This document shows, piece after piece, positions 11,631 to 23,687 of a stretch of DNA of 64,000 nucleotides. Position 1 is the stretch's first letter. Each line of letters opens with the position of its first letter. Position numbers and translations under genes: made by a program. The notes under the pieces were generated by a model that was given only the letters and a program-made list of their open reading frames with translations, was not told the DNA's origin and did not search any database. Where the stretch lies: NCBI GenBank assembly GCA_013398055.1, contig VZRS01001501.1, positions 1-64,000 of the forward strand, in the 5' to 3' direction. Source of the DNA: Ifrita kowaldi. Lineage: Eukaryota > Chordata > Aves > Passeriformes > Cinclosomatidae.

Positions 11631-14600
11631 GTAAGTAGTACTTTTCTTTTCATCTCCTTCAATTTCCTCCCACTGTCAAAATTATTGTAGACTTTATATT
11701 TTCTTTCTTGCTGTACCTTCAAAATCTCCCAGCAGTTTCCACACCTGTTCTCCATAAATACAGTGACTTAATCTTAGCAAAAGATCAGTTTACTTCCTTA
11801 AATTGTACTTCTTCTTACATTGAACATTTTCAAGTGGAAATGTTAGAAATGCCATTAATAAAGCATTCTAAGATATAAGCAGTTACTGGGATGATAATTA
11901 CTTCAGGTGTTATACTAGAAAAGTTTTGTTATAGCCTGAATGGTACTTAGTTGAATTTTCCATTTTCAGTAATCTTACCCTTAGCTGTAACACAGAGAAG
12001 ACTTTTTCCCCACTGCAATGTACACCATTTCTAGCACTGACATGATGAATAAGGACAAAATAGGCAGAGAAGGCACAACTGGAAAACATTTCCAATAGCA
12101 TTTGTAATGACAGCAAATTCATCTTCCACTGATTGGATTGTACTTATTCATTTATACATTAAGCCTGACTTGCCATGAGATGACTGTACACTATCTCCTG
12201 AGTAGAAAAAAGTATTTGTGCTTAAAGAACTTGACACTGCAGAAAAGAAAAAGATGTAGTGTCTGCCTAGCTTATTTAAAAGCAATGTCTGGTGTCTTTT
12301 TCATATTCTTAGTATGTAAAATGCTGTCAACCATTTGCCTATCAGTTCTTGGCCATGGCAAAGAGGAGCATTAAGCATATTAAGCTACAACCCTTCCTGT
12401 GTTCAGAACTGTCCATGTTTGTATTTTTTTCTTCAGCCTCACATGTTAGAGCTATAAAAATTTCAGCCCTCAAGGAAAAGGTAGGGAGGAAGGGAACAAG
12501 GAGGCTTGGAAACAGCAGAAGCAAAAAAATGAAGAAAGAGTAGGTCAGTAGTTGAAAACAAATGGGTCCAAGTTAAACTTGAGTTGCATTTTGGGTGTTA
12601 CTTTGTGTGAGCAACTATGGTATGTTTTGCAAAGCATAGCCAAAACTTCTGTAGGATTCCAAGCAATATAAGAGAAATGCATTAACGTGTGTTTCTCTCA
12701 AAGCATCATGCCAGGAAGCCTGCTTTGTGAAGGAACTTAATCAAAGTAGATGACAGCTGTCTTGTAAGCCTTCCTTATAGAAAAGCCACACAAAACAAAC
12801 CCTCTATTAGGACTTCTTGAATTCCTTTTTAATATAGAGTTTAGAAACATGCTGGTTTGAGTTCTACCTGGAGTTCATAGATGAGCAGCATTTTTGTTCA
12901 GGATCTCTCCTGCAGTTAGTACAAGGCAGTATCTGTATATTATATATCAAGCTTGGGTCTCTTCTACTTTTTAGAAAGTTAGAAAAACTGTAAGACTTAT
13001 TCTAGATGAGTAATAACTAAACCTCAGGCCATTTTTCAGTATAACCCTCTTTGTCATCAGTATGTATGAATGTAATGAACATGTCTCTTCTTCTGAGTTT
13101 CAAGATTGCCTAAAGAGGAGAAAGATTTTTTCTGTAGAATTCTTAATCACTAGATGAAAACTGAAAAGATGTTCCATTCCCAGTTATTTTATGGAGGTTT
13201 AGTGCATCCATACACACCAAACTGAGGTTTGGCATAATGTTTTGTGATTTTTCATACCTGTTTTTATGCATGCCTATATGCGTAAGAAAAAGGATGAGAT
13301 GTGCACAACCCTCTTAGTTAAATCTTAAATAAGAGGCTTCATCCTGGAGAGAACAAATACTGCTTGAGAAAATACCTCTCTCCTCTGCCACTGGTAAACT
13401 GACAGCCATATCTCACCGGAATTAGTTGCAAGGCACAACAGTCCTACCAGAGCAGTGTTACACAGGTACTGAGAGCACGCTGCTGGCTGAAGCTGCCTGA
13501 GGAGTTGTAGTCTGCAGCAGGCAGACACCCAGTAGATAATACAATCCTGACATCTCTTCTTGTATGGGAAGGGCTGTGATGATTTAAACAGTCTGAAGTC
13601 TCAGCATTGTGTTGGACATCTCCTTGGTAGGACTTCACCTGCGGCAGCTCTGATACTTTCCTCTCTGTCTTCCCACCCTCAGTGTCAGCTGATGTGTTTA
13701 TTCACGAAGACTTTGTGGACAAAACAATATTCATCACCTGGCTTTTCTAGGGGGCAGTGGAGGGGGCTCTTTAAATTTTCACCCCTTCTCAGCCTGCTTG
13801 GTTTGAAGGGAATGGAATCCCAAAGGCTGCAAAGTGGTGGTAGAGTTGAGGCTCTTTTTGGATGCCCTTAATTTTCTGCTGGAGCAAGTCTGGTGAGGGC
13901 TTTTTTTGCCACATGCCTGGTATTGTTCTGTCTTGCAGGATGGCTGGCCCCTGGGGGTTTGGGCATGGAACGTGCATTTCCAAGGTAAAGGGAGGTCTTT
14001 TGGACAGTGGAGAAGGACAGACTTTTGTGAGGCTGAAGCTAAGTGTCTCTTGCAGCAGGAGTCATATGTTGCTGTAAAAGGCAGACAAGGTTTTGAATTT
14101 GTCTCTGGAGTGGAGTGGGAGGGTTTGCTTCTCCTTTCTGTTTTGTATCTCTCCAAAATGTAGTTGAGGCAGGACAACATAGTTGCTTTAATAAGCACAG
14201 CAGTGTGAGGTAGTGGTTGTTAAGCCATGTACAAGTTTCTTTTGCTTTTACTGTTTAAGAACAAGCTAAAATACTAATACAGTAAGAGTACTGAAATGTT
14301 TTTATTTGATATATACGTATTCATGATGTAATAATTCTGTGCTGTACTTTATGAGATAATCTAGTCAGAGGACCTATAGTGTTTTCTCAGGTTTAAGAGA
14401 GCATGTTGGGCAGTAAATCATCTGTGGCAAAATCTTTGCATGTCTCAAACCAGAGACCTAGAAATAAGTGTTGTCTTTTACACGACCTATTAGATATCAA
14501 TTTCGATTTAATCACATATTAGAAAAAAACTTTCATTTATTTACTTTTAATAAATTTTGAGGATAGATTTGTGAATAAACTGTTGCTGGGCAAAGGTACC

Positions 14601-16058
14601 ATTAGAAGTATATGAAACTCTCTGAGGAAAATACTGAAAGTTGAGTACTGACGATTTTGCCCTTTTTTCCCTGTGTTACACCAGAATATCAGGGAGAAGT
14701 TTAATTCGGATTTCTCCTTGCAGGACCTCACCCAGCAATAGGCTGTGTAAACCAGAAATGCAGCCATCACTGTCCTTTCTTCCATAGAAGGAATACAGCA
14801 GATTTCCTTGCATCAGAGGCCTCCCAGAAACAGATCTGCTTCTGAGTTTTAATGACATTATAAATGAATCAGACTGGAATAGCTTCACATCCCTTCAGGA
14901 TATCTGAGGGCTTTTGCTCTTGCCTGCCAGAGGGCTGCCTGTCTCTCAGGAATACTGCTGGTTGCAAGTAGTGCTTCTCCACTACCCTGTGCCTTCCTGT
15001 CCCCACAAGGACACAGGTGCTCTCACTCCCTGGTAGCTGATGGGCTGCCAGCTGCCTCTGCACTTTTTTTCATCAGGCAGGGCCTGCCTTTGATCAGTTT
15101 CCCCTTTTACCTAAGCAGTGCTCACCCTTCAAGAAACTATGTTTCTTAGGGATGTGTTGATTGTTTGCTTAATGCTCTTAATAGCTGCTGCTGCCAGAAA
15201 AAGATCTTGAGTCTCTTGCTCAGTTCTATCCTCCTTGCTCCATGGATCCTGTCCAGAAGACAGTCTTTTATTCAGACTTGCCTTATTCAGCTCTGGACTT
15301 GGACACTATGCACAGGAGTTATATGTGAGTCTTCCTTCCACTCTACAGTGGTTGCTAATAACTCTGCTAAGATTGAGACCTTCTGCTCTGCAAAACCTAC
15401 CAGTTAAGATTTGGTGGGAGCCCTTACAGGTCAGTGTTAGCACTGGAGCTTGGAGACCTTATTTCAAAATATATGGTTTCAAAATTGCATGGTTGCTTTT
15501 CAAGCTGATGGTTTCTCCGTGGAGGTATGAGCAGTGGTGGCTCTGTTGGGGTGCTCTTGTTTTAGCACTTGGAACCCTAGCTGTGAGACTTGAACATGCA
15601 TCTGCTACTTACAACTCTTAAAGCTTCACGAAGTGGCTTCAGTTGCCTTCTGATTTCTCAAGAACAGAGAAAGCACTGAAGCCATTTTCAACACTAGGAT
15701 TAGATGTTGCCTCTGAGAACAAAGAAGAATGCAGAGGCATATATCCAAAGAGCTTTGTGAGTTTCAGTAGAGATGTGCTAGTTTGCGGCAGCTGAAGATG
15801 CAGCTTGCAGATATTTTTGGTTTGATTTTGGTTGCTTTTATGCCAAAAAAGAAAACCTTCTTTTTCTAGCTATTACAGTAGTAGCACATCATCACTGGCA
15901 TCTGCTGGTTCCCCTGCTGTGATTTACACATTGAAGGAGGAAAGGTGGGAAAATGGACTTTAACCTTCTTCCCACTTGCTGGGATTATAATGTTGAATTG
16001 CTAAATACATAATAAATCCCTTCATTCTCAGTGTAGTCTTTCCTCATGCTGTTACTCT

Positions 16059-18096
16059 CATAGAATCATCAAGATTGGAAGAGACCTTTAAGATCATCAA
16101 GTCCAGTTATCAACCCAGCACTACAACTGTAGCCCTAAACTACTAAACCATCTCACCCAGTGCCAGATCCAGACACCTCTTAAACACCTCCAGAGATGGT
16201 GACTCCATCACCTCCCTGAGCAACCTTTTTCAATGCCTGACCACCCTAACAGTGAAATTTTTTTTCTAATATTTAATCTGAATCTCCAGTATCTCATCTT
16301 AAGGTCATTTCCTCTGGTCCTCTCACTGTAGGCATGGTAGGGACTGGCCCTCACCTCACTGCAACCTCCTTTCACATAGGTATAGAGAGTGATGAGGTTC
16401 CCTCTGAACTTCCTCTGCTCAAGACTAAACAAATCCAGATCTCTCAGCTGTTCCTCATTGGACATGTTTTCTAGACCTTTCATGACCTTGCCCTTTGCTG
16501 GACAGGCTTCAGCGACTCAATATCCTTTTTAAAGCAAGGCACCCAGAACTGAATACAGTACTTGAGAACCAAGGCTGAATATTGGGGGATAGTCACTTCC
16601 CTAGTCCTGCTGGCTCCACTATTCTTGATACAGGCCATCTGTCATTTATCATTTACATGCCATTTACATTCTTGGCCACCTGGGCACACTGCTGGCTCAT
16701 ATTGAGCCAGCTGTCAAACAGCACCCCCACATCCCTTTCTGCTGAACAGCTCTTGAGCTGCTCCTCCTCCCCAGGCTTGTAGGGCTGCATGGGATTGCTG
16801 TGAACCAAGCACAGGACCCATAACTGGTGCTTTGTTGAGACGGACATAACAGCACGACACTTATTGTAATCCAAAGCCGTAGAAGTTTTTTTATTTTCTC
16901 TACTGCTACTCTTGTATCTCTTCACAATTGCTGTGGCTTATTGAGATTGGCTGCTTAACAAACAATGACAAGGCTGTCTAACAAACAATGACCATTCAAG
17001 CAGTAGAACAATTATCTATACAAACAAAAGTATAGTTGTTACATATTATCTGCAAATTCTTCCTTGTACACACTTAATGTCCCATAACAAGAACATCCCC
17101 TCCTTGTGTGCAGAACATCTTTCATTGATTATCTTCTTGGCTTTCTCTGTGGGTTTCATTGAAGCTGCAAAATTTCACAGTAAAAAATCTCACGGGTAAA
17201 TTCTGACTGTCTTTAGGTCTGACTCTGTGAGGCTGTTGGTCCAGCTGTCAGTCTCATCACATAACTTCACCTTACTGAACCTCATGCTGCTGTCCTCAGC
17301 CGATTGGTTGAGTCTGTCCAGGTCTCTCTGCAGAGCCTTCCTACCCTCAAGCAGATCAACACTCCCACCCAGCTTAGTGTTTTCTGCAAATTTACTGAGG
17401 GTGCCCTTAATCCCCGTGTCCAGATCATCAATAAAGACGTTTACAGGACCAGCCCAAAACTGAGCCCTGGGGAACACAGCTAGCAACCGCTTGCAGTTCT
17501 GTCATTATTCAGGGGTGGGCTCACAGGCTTCTGAGTGTGTAATTGGCATAGCAAATCACTAACCATCTCCTCCTGGATTATGGAGGCTTCACTCATCTCC
17601 CAGTCATCAACTTGCAGCTCAGGGAGCTGGGCATCCTGAGGACAACTGGTCTTGATACTGAAGACTGAGGTAAAGAAGCCATTATGTACCTCTGCCTTTC
17701 GCCTGTCACTACACTACCCTCTGCATTCAACAAATGGAGACACTCCTTGATCCTCCTTTTGCTACCAATGTATTTGTTGTTTTTAACTGTAGTGGCCAAA
17801 TCAAGTTCTAGGGCTTTGACCCTTCTAGTCTTCTTTCTACATGACCTTGCAACATCTCTATAGTCCTCCCAAAATACCTCACTCTCCTTCCAGAGATGAT
17901 ATATTCTATTTTTTCCCCTAAGTTCAAGCATAAGTTCTTTGTTTAACCAGGCTGGTCTTTTCCCCTGACAACTTGTCTTTATACACATGGGGACAGCCTG
18001 CTCCTGAATATTTAACAATCCATTTTAAAGCACATACAGCCTTCCTGGACTCCTTTGCCCTTCAGGACTCACAAAGTCTCATGACATCCCACCTGG
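16059..18096 (-). mobile_element. CR1 LINE, degenerate ORF2 copy, interrupted by a solo LTR
   Basis: The 3' end is at 16059 (plus strand reads CATAGAATCATCAAGATTGG, the reverse of a CR1 tail). Moving up in coordinate, the minus strand encodes broken pieces of CR1 ORF2: the C-terminal segment (16208-16483, with MKGLENMSNEEQLRDL), the finger/palm end with MSQQCAQVAKN (16653-16819), the RT segment FIDDLDTGIKGTLSKF (17266-17486), and the region after the endonuclease with RPAWLNKELMLEL (17593-18018). The usual FADD catalytic box reads FAEN, so the RT is dead, and stops and deletions break the frame. The interval 16825-17259 is a later LTR insertion. The 5' end near 18096 abuts a second CR1 in the opposite orientation. 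Confidence 0.9.
16825..17259 (-). mobile_element. Solo LTR (ERVK-type) inserted in the CR1
   Basis: A 435-bp block with plus-strand ends TGGTGC...CTCATCA is flanked by a perfect 6-bp duplication CATAAC (16819-16824 and 17260-17265). Removing the block and one CATAAC restores the CR1 reading frame (RFSKVK then LWVLCL), which fixes the boundaries independently. The minus strand holds AATAAA (plus-strand TTTATT at 16890-16895) close to its 3' end, as expected for R. Six-base duplications are typical of class II (ERVK) integrases. No internal genes are present. Confidence 0.92.
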
Positions 18097-18587
18097 TGTA
18101 GAGCATCCAGCTCTAGGGCCCCCAATATCAGAAGGACATAGACTGCTGGAACACCAGAGGAGGCCGTGAAGGTGGTCAGAGGCTTGGAGCATGTCTCCTG
18201 TGAAGACAGGCTGAGAGAGCTGGGGTTGTTCAGCCTGGAAAAAAGAAGGCTCCAGGGGGACCTTATGACAGCCTTCCAGTACCTAAAAGGGGTCTACAGG
18301 AAGGCTGGAGAGGGACTTTTTGCAAGGGCCTGTAATTATGGGACAAGGGGCAATGGCTTTAAACTTTTGGAGAGAATGTTTAGTTGCAAGGAAGAAATTC
18401 TTCACTATGAGAATGGTGAAGCACTGGAACATGTTGCACAGAGAAGTTGTGGATATACTATACATGGAAGTGTTCAAGGCCAGGATGGACAGGTCTTTGA
18501 ATATCTGGTCTAGTGAAATGTCTGCCTGCCATGGAGTTGGACTGGATGATCTCTAAGGTCCCTTTCAACCCAAACTGTTCTGTGATT
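18097..18587 (+). mobile_element. CR1 LINE 3' fragment
   Basis: The plus strand starts in the CR1 segment CACCTGGTGTAGAGCATC. It carries the ORF2 C-terminal region (open 18166-18513, including LRELGLFSLEKRRLQGDL) and ends with the typical tail GGATGATCTCTAAGGTCCC and TTCTGTGATTA near 18587. It is 5'-truncated, as most CR1 copies are. Its truncated 5' end meets that of the minus-strand CR1 within a few bases, so the pair is head to head. Each has its own 3' tail, so they are two separate insertions. Confidence 0.9.
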
Positions 18588-21500
18588 ACAAACAGCAATC
18601 TCTGAACTGTGACATGAATAGGATGCTTGAAATAGAAGTCACTAAGAAATTTGATGGGCAGATAAGGTATAAACATATGTAAAGCAGTGCCTTTGAAAAC
18701 CTTTTTGTTTTTGAAAACTGTTTTGCTGAAAATCTGGAACAATATTCAGCATTTATGACATATCCTCAGCTTCCTCTTCAAACCAGCATGCATCCTGTCA
18801 ACAGTGAAGAGTTCCCAATGATGGATCTTGTGTAAGACCAACATTTTCTTGAAGTAAATGGTGAAGAAGCAGCTGATCTCATTGGGAAACTATGAGCTTT
18901 GGTGGCTGAAGATGATCTGACACGTATTAGAGTGCCATTGCTGAGTTACCTGTTTCCCTGTTTTATCTGTATGTACTTTACAATATTTTTAGAATTCGTT
19001 AGTTGAAAAATGTCACATAGGAAACAGCTGGTTCTGCCTGTGACAGTATACTGATCTGATTAAATTATATTTATGTGGCCATCATAAACAGGAAAACAGA
19101 GAACTCTTCAATTCCAGAGGCACACTCTACATAGAGGACTTTGTCCCTTAATATTTTACCTCACAGAAGACAGTAGGGTTTAAAAAAGTCCATCAGAAAA
19201 CACCACTTTATTAGGAAGCATGTCAATATGTTGGTTTTCAAGTGGAAAATAAGATATGCTAATTAGTTTCTGGAGGTGAAAGAGGCACAAAGGCTTTCTT
19301 TGGTCTTGGTTTTAGTCCTTCTGAAGGTCCTGAGTTTCTAGGTTTAAACTGAAGCCCTGTTTTCCCTGAGAGAAGAACAGAGCTACCTTCAGTCATATTT
19401 AAATGCAGCTGCTGCCACCCTTTTTCTCATTTGGATTTCTTGATGGACATAGACAGGGATTGTATGTCAAAGAACCATGTTGGAAAACCTCTCTGTAGAC
19501 ATCTTAGGTCCAAATTTCACTTTTCTCATGGTTGTTACAGTTCATAGAAGGATTAGGAAAGTCTCTTTTGTCAGCAAGTGGATGCTGGGTATGTGCTGGA
19601 GGTAGCAGTGCAGTCTAGAGATTCCTGGTTTGGGTGAGCTGTGGGTATGGATGTCTTGATTAGTTTTGAAGTTTGCCAGGGTCTGGTTGATCTGTAATAT
19701 TGTTCTTCATGTAGAGTGAAGAAGGGCTCAATTTTACCAGAAAACTAATTTGTAACAGCTTGTTTTATACTACCTGTGGTATAGTCCATGAAGGAGCAAT
19801 GGGAACAGGTGACGTGTTACCAGCTGCTAGTCTCATGCCTGACAAATGGACAGAGGCGAGAATATATTCAAATAAGTAGAAGAACAGAACCTTCAGAAAA
19901 AGGTAATTAAAAACTGTGATGTTTGTAATTGTATTTATTCAGTGAACTGATACATTTTGCCACAGTCCTGCTGTTACTGTGTTCCACAGACTGATTTTCT
20001 TTTGAATCTTAAGTCAATATGAGTCCTGTAGGTAACAAAAGAGGGAAGAGTTTGTGTTTGATAGTAAAATGTTGACCAAGAAATAAAATACACTTTGTTT
20101 TTTTCCATAATTATAAAAGAACTTTTATTCTTCTGAGGATAGTACAAATGAAGTACATTCAGCCCAAAAAGCTTACTTCAGCAGTCATAAAAACACCACA
20201 ATCTGTCATAGAAGAAGGGGTCTCCCTTTGTAATACTAAATTCAATGCTTTTCAAATACCACTTCTATAAAGCTTGCAGTCCTGCAAGAAATGAAAAAGT
20301 TATGTTTATGAAGATGAATTTAAATCTTAAGTCAAAGTGAAATTAAGAGTCTATATCTGGAATTCTTTTTTGAAACTGTCTTGGTGGGATAGGAGTCCAT
20401 ACAGAAAGAAGCAAAACCTGATGGAAGGCATCACTGAAAATTCCTCTGCATGTGTGTTTTAAAAGCTGTGTGGAGAGGTCATCTCCTAATCTGCCAACTT
20501 TTGATGGATTCAAACACTATATTAAATCCAACTCAGACCATGAAAGGATTTTTATTTAATATGTTTCTGTTTCTTCCTGCAATTCATGTGAAATTTTCCA
20601 GTTCCAGTCTTTATTGTCTTGTTTCCTCAAAAATTACTTCAGCCTCTTCAGAATCCTAGAAAAGGTCTGACTCTGATCCTGACTGATAGGCGAGGGAAGC
20701 TTGAGGTTCACATATTAGGGCTGACCTGGTAAATACTCCAGAAACAGTGAAACCTCTACAAATGCAAATTGCTCTCAAATTACTGGGAATTTGGATAAAA
20801 CAGAGCTTTTCTAGAAGGGCTTGTTTCATAAGGTTTTATAAGGATTCATAAGGCTGTGTCTGATCTCTTGAATTGTGCTGTACTAGAAAGCATTGATACC
20901 AGTGTGTTTTCAGCGGTAAAATTAGAATGCAGTTCCTGGCCTTTGGAGTGGTGTTGGCAGTGTTGGTTATTTATTTATTTATTTATTTTAAATGTGTTTT
21001 TCCTTTGTTTTTGTTGATTAAACTAGGTTTTCCAAGTAATTGGTAGCTTAAGAAAAGTTTAGCCCTATGATGGTGCAAAAATTTCCTCTGACAGTCTTCA
21101 ACCCAGAGTCGTGCTTAAATCTAAGATAAGCAATAATCCTTTCTCCAGCAGACCCAAGCCTTTGCCAAAATTTGTTCTGAACTGTCTTGGATATTTGAAA
21201 AGCAGATTAAATTTGAAGCTGATTATAAATACAAAGAAACCAGAACTAAAATTTTGCAATAGATCAAGAATGCAACTCAAACTCTGGTGAAACTCATTCT
21301 AATTAACTCAACCAATTGACTTCAGTGAAGTCAGGATTCCTCAAAACAATTGGTAAGGTTGATATTGGGGACTTTTTCATTTTTTTGGCAAAAAAGATGG
21401 GTGCAGAGTTCTTGGAGAGACATGGATCTATATGGTTGTCAAGGAGAGGTTTGAAAGGCTGTGCCTCTGCCAAGAATTCCAATTCAGGTCACAGCAGTCT

Positions 21501-22359
21501 GACTTGCCTTCTTTGGGAGGACTTCTATGCCTGTCACTCAGTTATGTGGGATGCAGAAGTTCACGTGAGTTTAGGCATGCAGCAGAAGATTGTCATGATC
21601 CTTCTTGTCAAGAGAGATATAGGAGACAGTTTAGTTATGAAGATGCATATAGAAATGTATGACAACAATGTATGTACAAACATCCTGAATAGCTATTTGT
21701 GTCATTTGTGTCATATGACACTATCTGTGTCATCACTTTAGGAGTGTTTTTTTGCACTAATAGAGATAGATATTGTTCATGCACAAAACTCCTAGCCAAG
21801 ACACAAAATTCTACAACATCCATCTGTAGCATGAATCCTGGCTTGGTACAATGCTCATTTCAACACCAAGATTAGCACAAGTTGGACATAAGATCTGTGC
21901 AATTTTTAACAGCTAAGGCTATACGGTGCCCTTGAGCTACAACTGTGGCAGGCAGGGCCAAAGAACAGAAGCAGAGCATTAACCTCCTCAAAGGCTGAGC
22001 AGTTTGGATGATTGCTGTAAGTGATGCTCAGATCACACTTCCTCCCATGCCTCTTGTGAAGCAGCTGGTTTTCAGGGATTTACTAGCAATAAGCAGTTAC
22101 TCTAGTCTGTTAAGCAATGAGTCTGAATACACAATTTAGATATGCTCCTCTACACATATTGATGCAACAAGGACAGCTACAGCCAGATGGAAGAACTCTC
22201 CTTTTTCAGACTTGCTTGAAAAGTAAAAGGAGAGGAAGCTGTGGGAATTGAGATTGGGAAGGGAGAATTGGGAGATCATCTACAAAAGACCATAATGACT
22301 CATAAAAAGGTTGGAGAGGACAACCAGATATAACATTTTAAGAATAAAAATTAAAACCA
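18588..22359. other. PDE1C: Intron 1 unique DNA
   Basis: AT-rich sequence with a (TTAT)n microsatellite at 20967-20990. The 141-codon frame at 21316-21741 shows no domain, signal or splice context and is treated as chance. Confidence 0.5.
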
Positions 22360-22365
22360 AAAGTG

Positions 22366-22754
22366 TGTTGGGGTGCACTGTGTGCTGGAAGAGAGATAGG
22401 CCCTGAGGACCGGAGAGAGAGCCTCTTTCCTGGACCCGGAGGTGACCCTGAGAATGCATCCAGGTCACCGGGGATGGGCAGAGCGCGGATTGTGAGTTTG
22501 TGGACGGCGCTGGACCTATGGGAAGTGATAATTGTAGTTTGTGACCTTATAGGGTATTGTTTACCTCTTACCATAATAGGTAATATCTGTGCAATACCCC
22601 AGGTGATTGGGGGACACTGTGGTGAACATCTTTCCTGTTTATATGATGTTATATCCTGTTAGGTGCTGGTATTTAGGGAATTCTGAGTGCGCAATAAAGG
22701 CTTTGCACTTTTCCATCTTGTGTGCGAAGTCCATGCCCTTGCGTGATTACTGCA
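22366..22754 (+). mobile_element. Solo LTR (ERVK-type) with perfect 6-bp target duplication
   Basis: A 389-bp block begins TGTTGGGGTGC and ends GATTACTGCA. It is flanked by AAAGTG at 22360-22365 and again at 22755-22760. AATAAA at 22693-22698 places the R region about 56 bases from the end and sets the plus orientation. Interior CpG sites (around 22420-22520) remain, suggesting moderate age. There is no internal retroviral sequence, so this is a solo LTR left by recombination between two LTRs. Confidence 0.93.
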
Positions 22755-23328
22755 AAAGTGATGGTGGGAAAAGAGTCCTGTGAGTTCTTCAGATTCTTAC
22801 ATGTAAACACTTGATAGATTTGTTTATGTCGAGATTGAAATAGTTCACAGCACAACATATAAGCAAGTCATTTAGGAGTTTGAGTTCTGCTGAAAATCAC
22901 AGGGACAAGGACTGCTTTTAAGGGCATTTGGAAATGTGACCCATCTGTAGCATTTTTGCGTCTGTTAGATTCTAGTGAAGGCCTTGAAGGCAAGCCTGGT
23001 TTCTGCAAGAACACCACTGGTTGCAACTGCTAGCCAAAATACTGCTTCTGTGTTACCTTCTAAGCATGTCTTTTTTCAGAAGAATGAGGATCTCTTCTTT
23101 AGGAGGTCAGTGCTTTGTTTTGTTAGAGTAAGGGGAAACTTATTTGGTACCTTGGCCAGATTTTTGTTGTACTACCTGTCAAAATTCTTCCTCCCATGTG
23201 TTCCCATTAACGCTGTCTGGGCAGTTATTTTTCCTTTCTCTCACTGCACTAGTGTTGTACGTGCAGAGAGCCTACAGATTTGGATGCAGTTTGACTGGAT
23301 GTGTAGAGGTAATTCATATTATACAGAG

Positions 23329-23687
23329 TGTCTGTTACTATTTATCTGCTGGTTCCGTGGGGTCCCACGAGCTCCCACAGAACCAGGGCAGGTTCAGTAA
23401 CATGAGTTGGTAACAAAGAGCTGAGAAGGGAATCTGCTGTGGCCTTTATTCCGAGAGGTGAGCATCTTTACCCACAAAGGGTTGGAAAGCAAATCCCGAG
23501 TACAAAGGACTAACACAGGTTTTTCTAGGGGTTAGGGGAAGGCGGGGTCAGAGAGCAGGGACCAATGGGAGAGCCCCAGGGGATGGACAAGGGGCTGAGA
23601 CCATCAGCCAACTGGGTAGTTCAAACCGGAAAACATTAACTTTAATAGAACCAGTAACCTGGAGAAAGTCCCATGGCAGCCCCAACA
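23329..23687 (-). mobile_element. LTR, minus orientation
   Basis: The minus strand begins TGTTGGGGCTGCC (plus-strand end ...CCCCAACA at 23687) and runs about 360 bp to near 23329. AATAAA on the minus strand (plus-strand TTTATT at 23445-23450) gives the orientation. The sequence resembles avian ERV LTRs in composition. The flanks near 23320-23330 and 23688-23694 are similar (ACAGAGTG against ACAGGTG) but not identical, so the distal end is uncertain. Confidence 0.65.

Noticed and set aside
13560..14198. Overlapping frames of 103-139 codons as an alternative PDE1C exon
   Set aside because: No similarity to any PDE1C N-terminus I know and no paired acceptor and donor in frame.
17096..17259. 5'-truncated provirus (polypurine tract plus 3' LTR) in the CR1
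   Set aside because: AAGGAGGGGA beside a TG suggested a polypurine tract, but the perfect CATAAC duplications and the restored CR1 frame show the whole 435 bp is one LTR.
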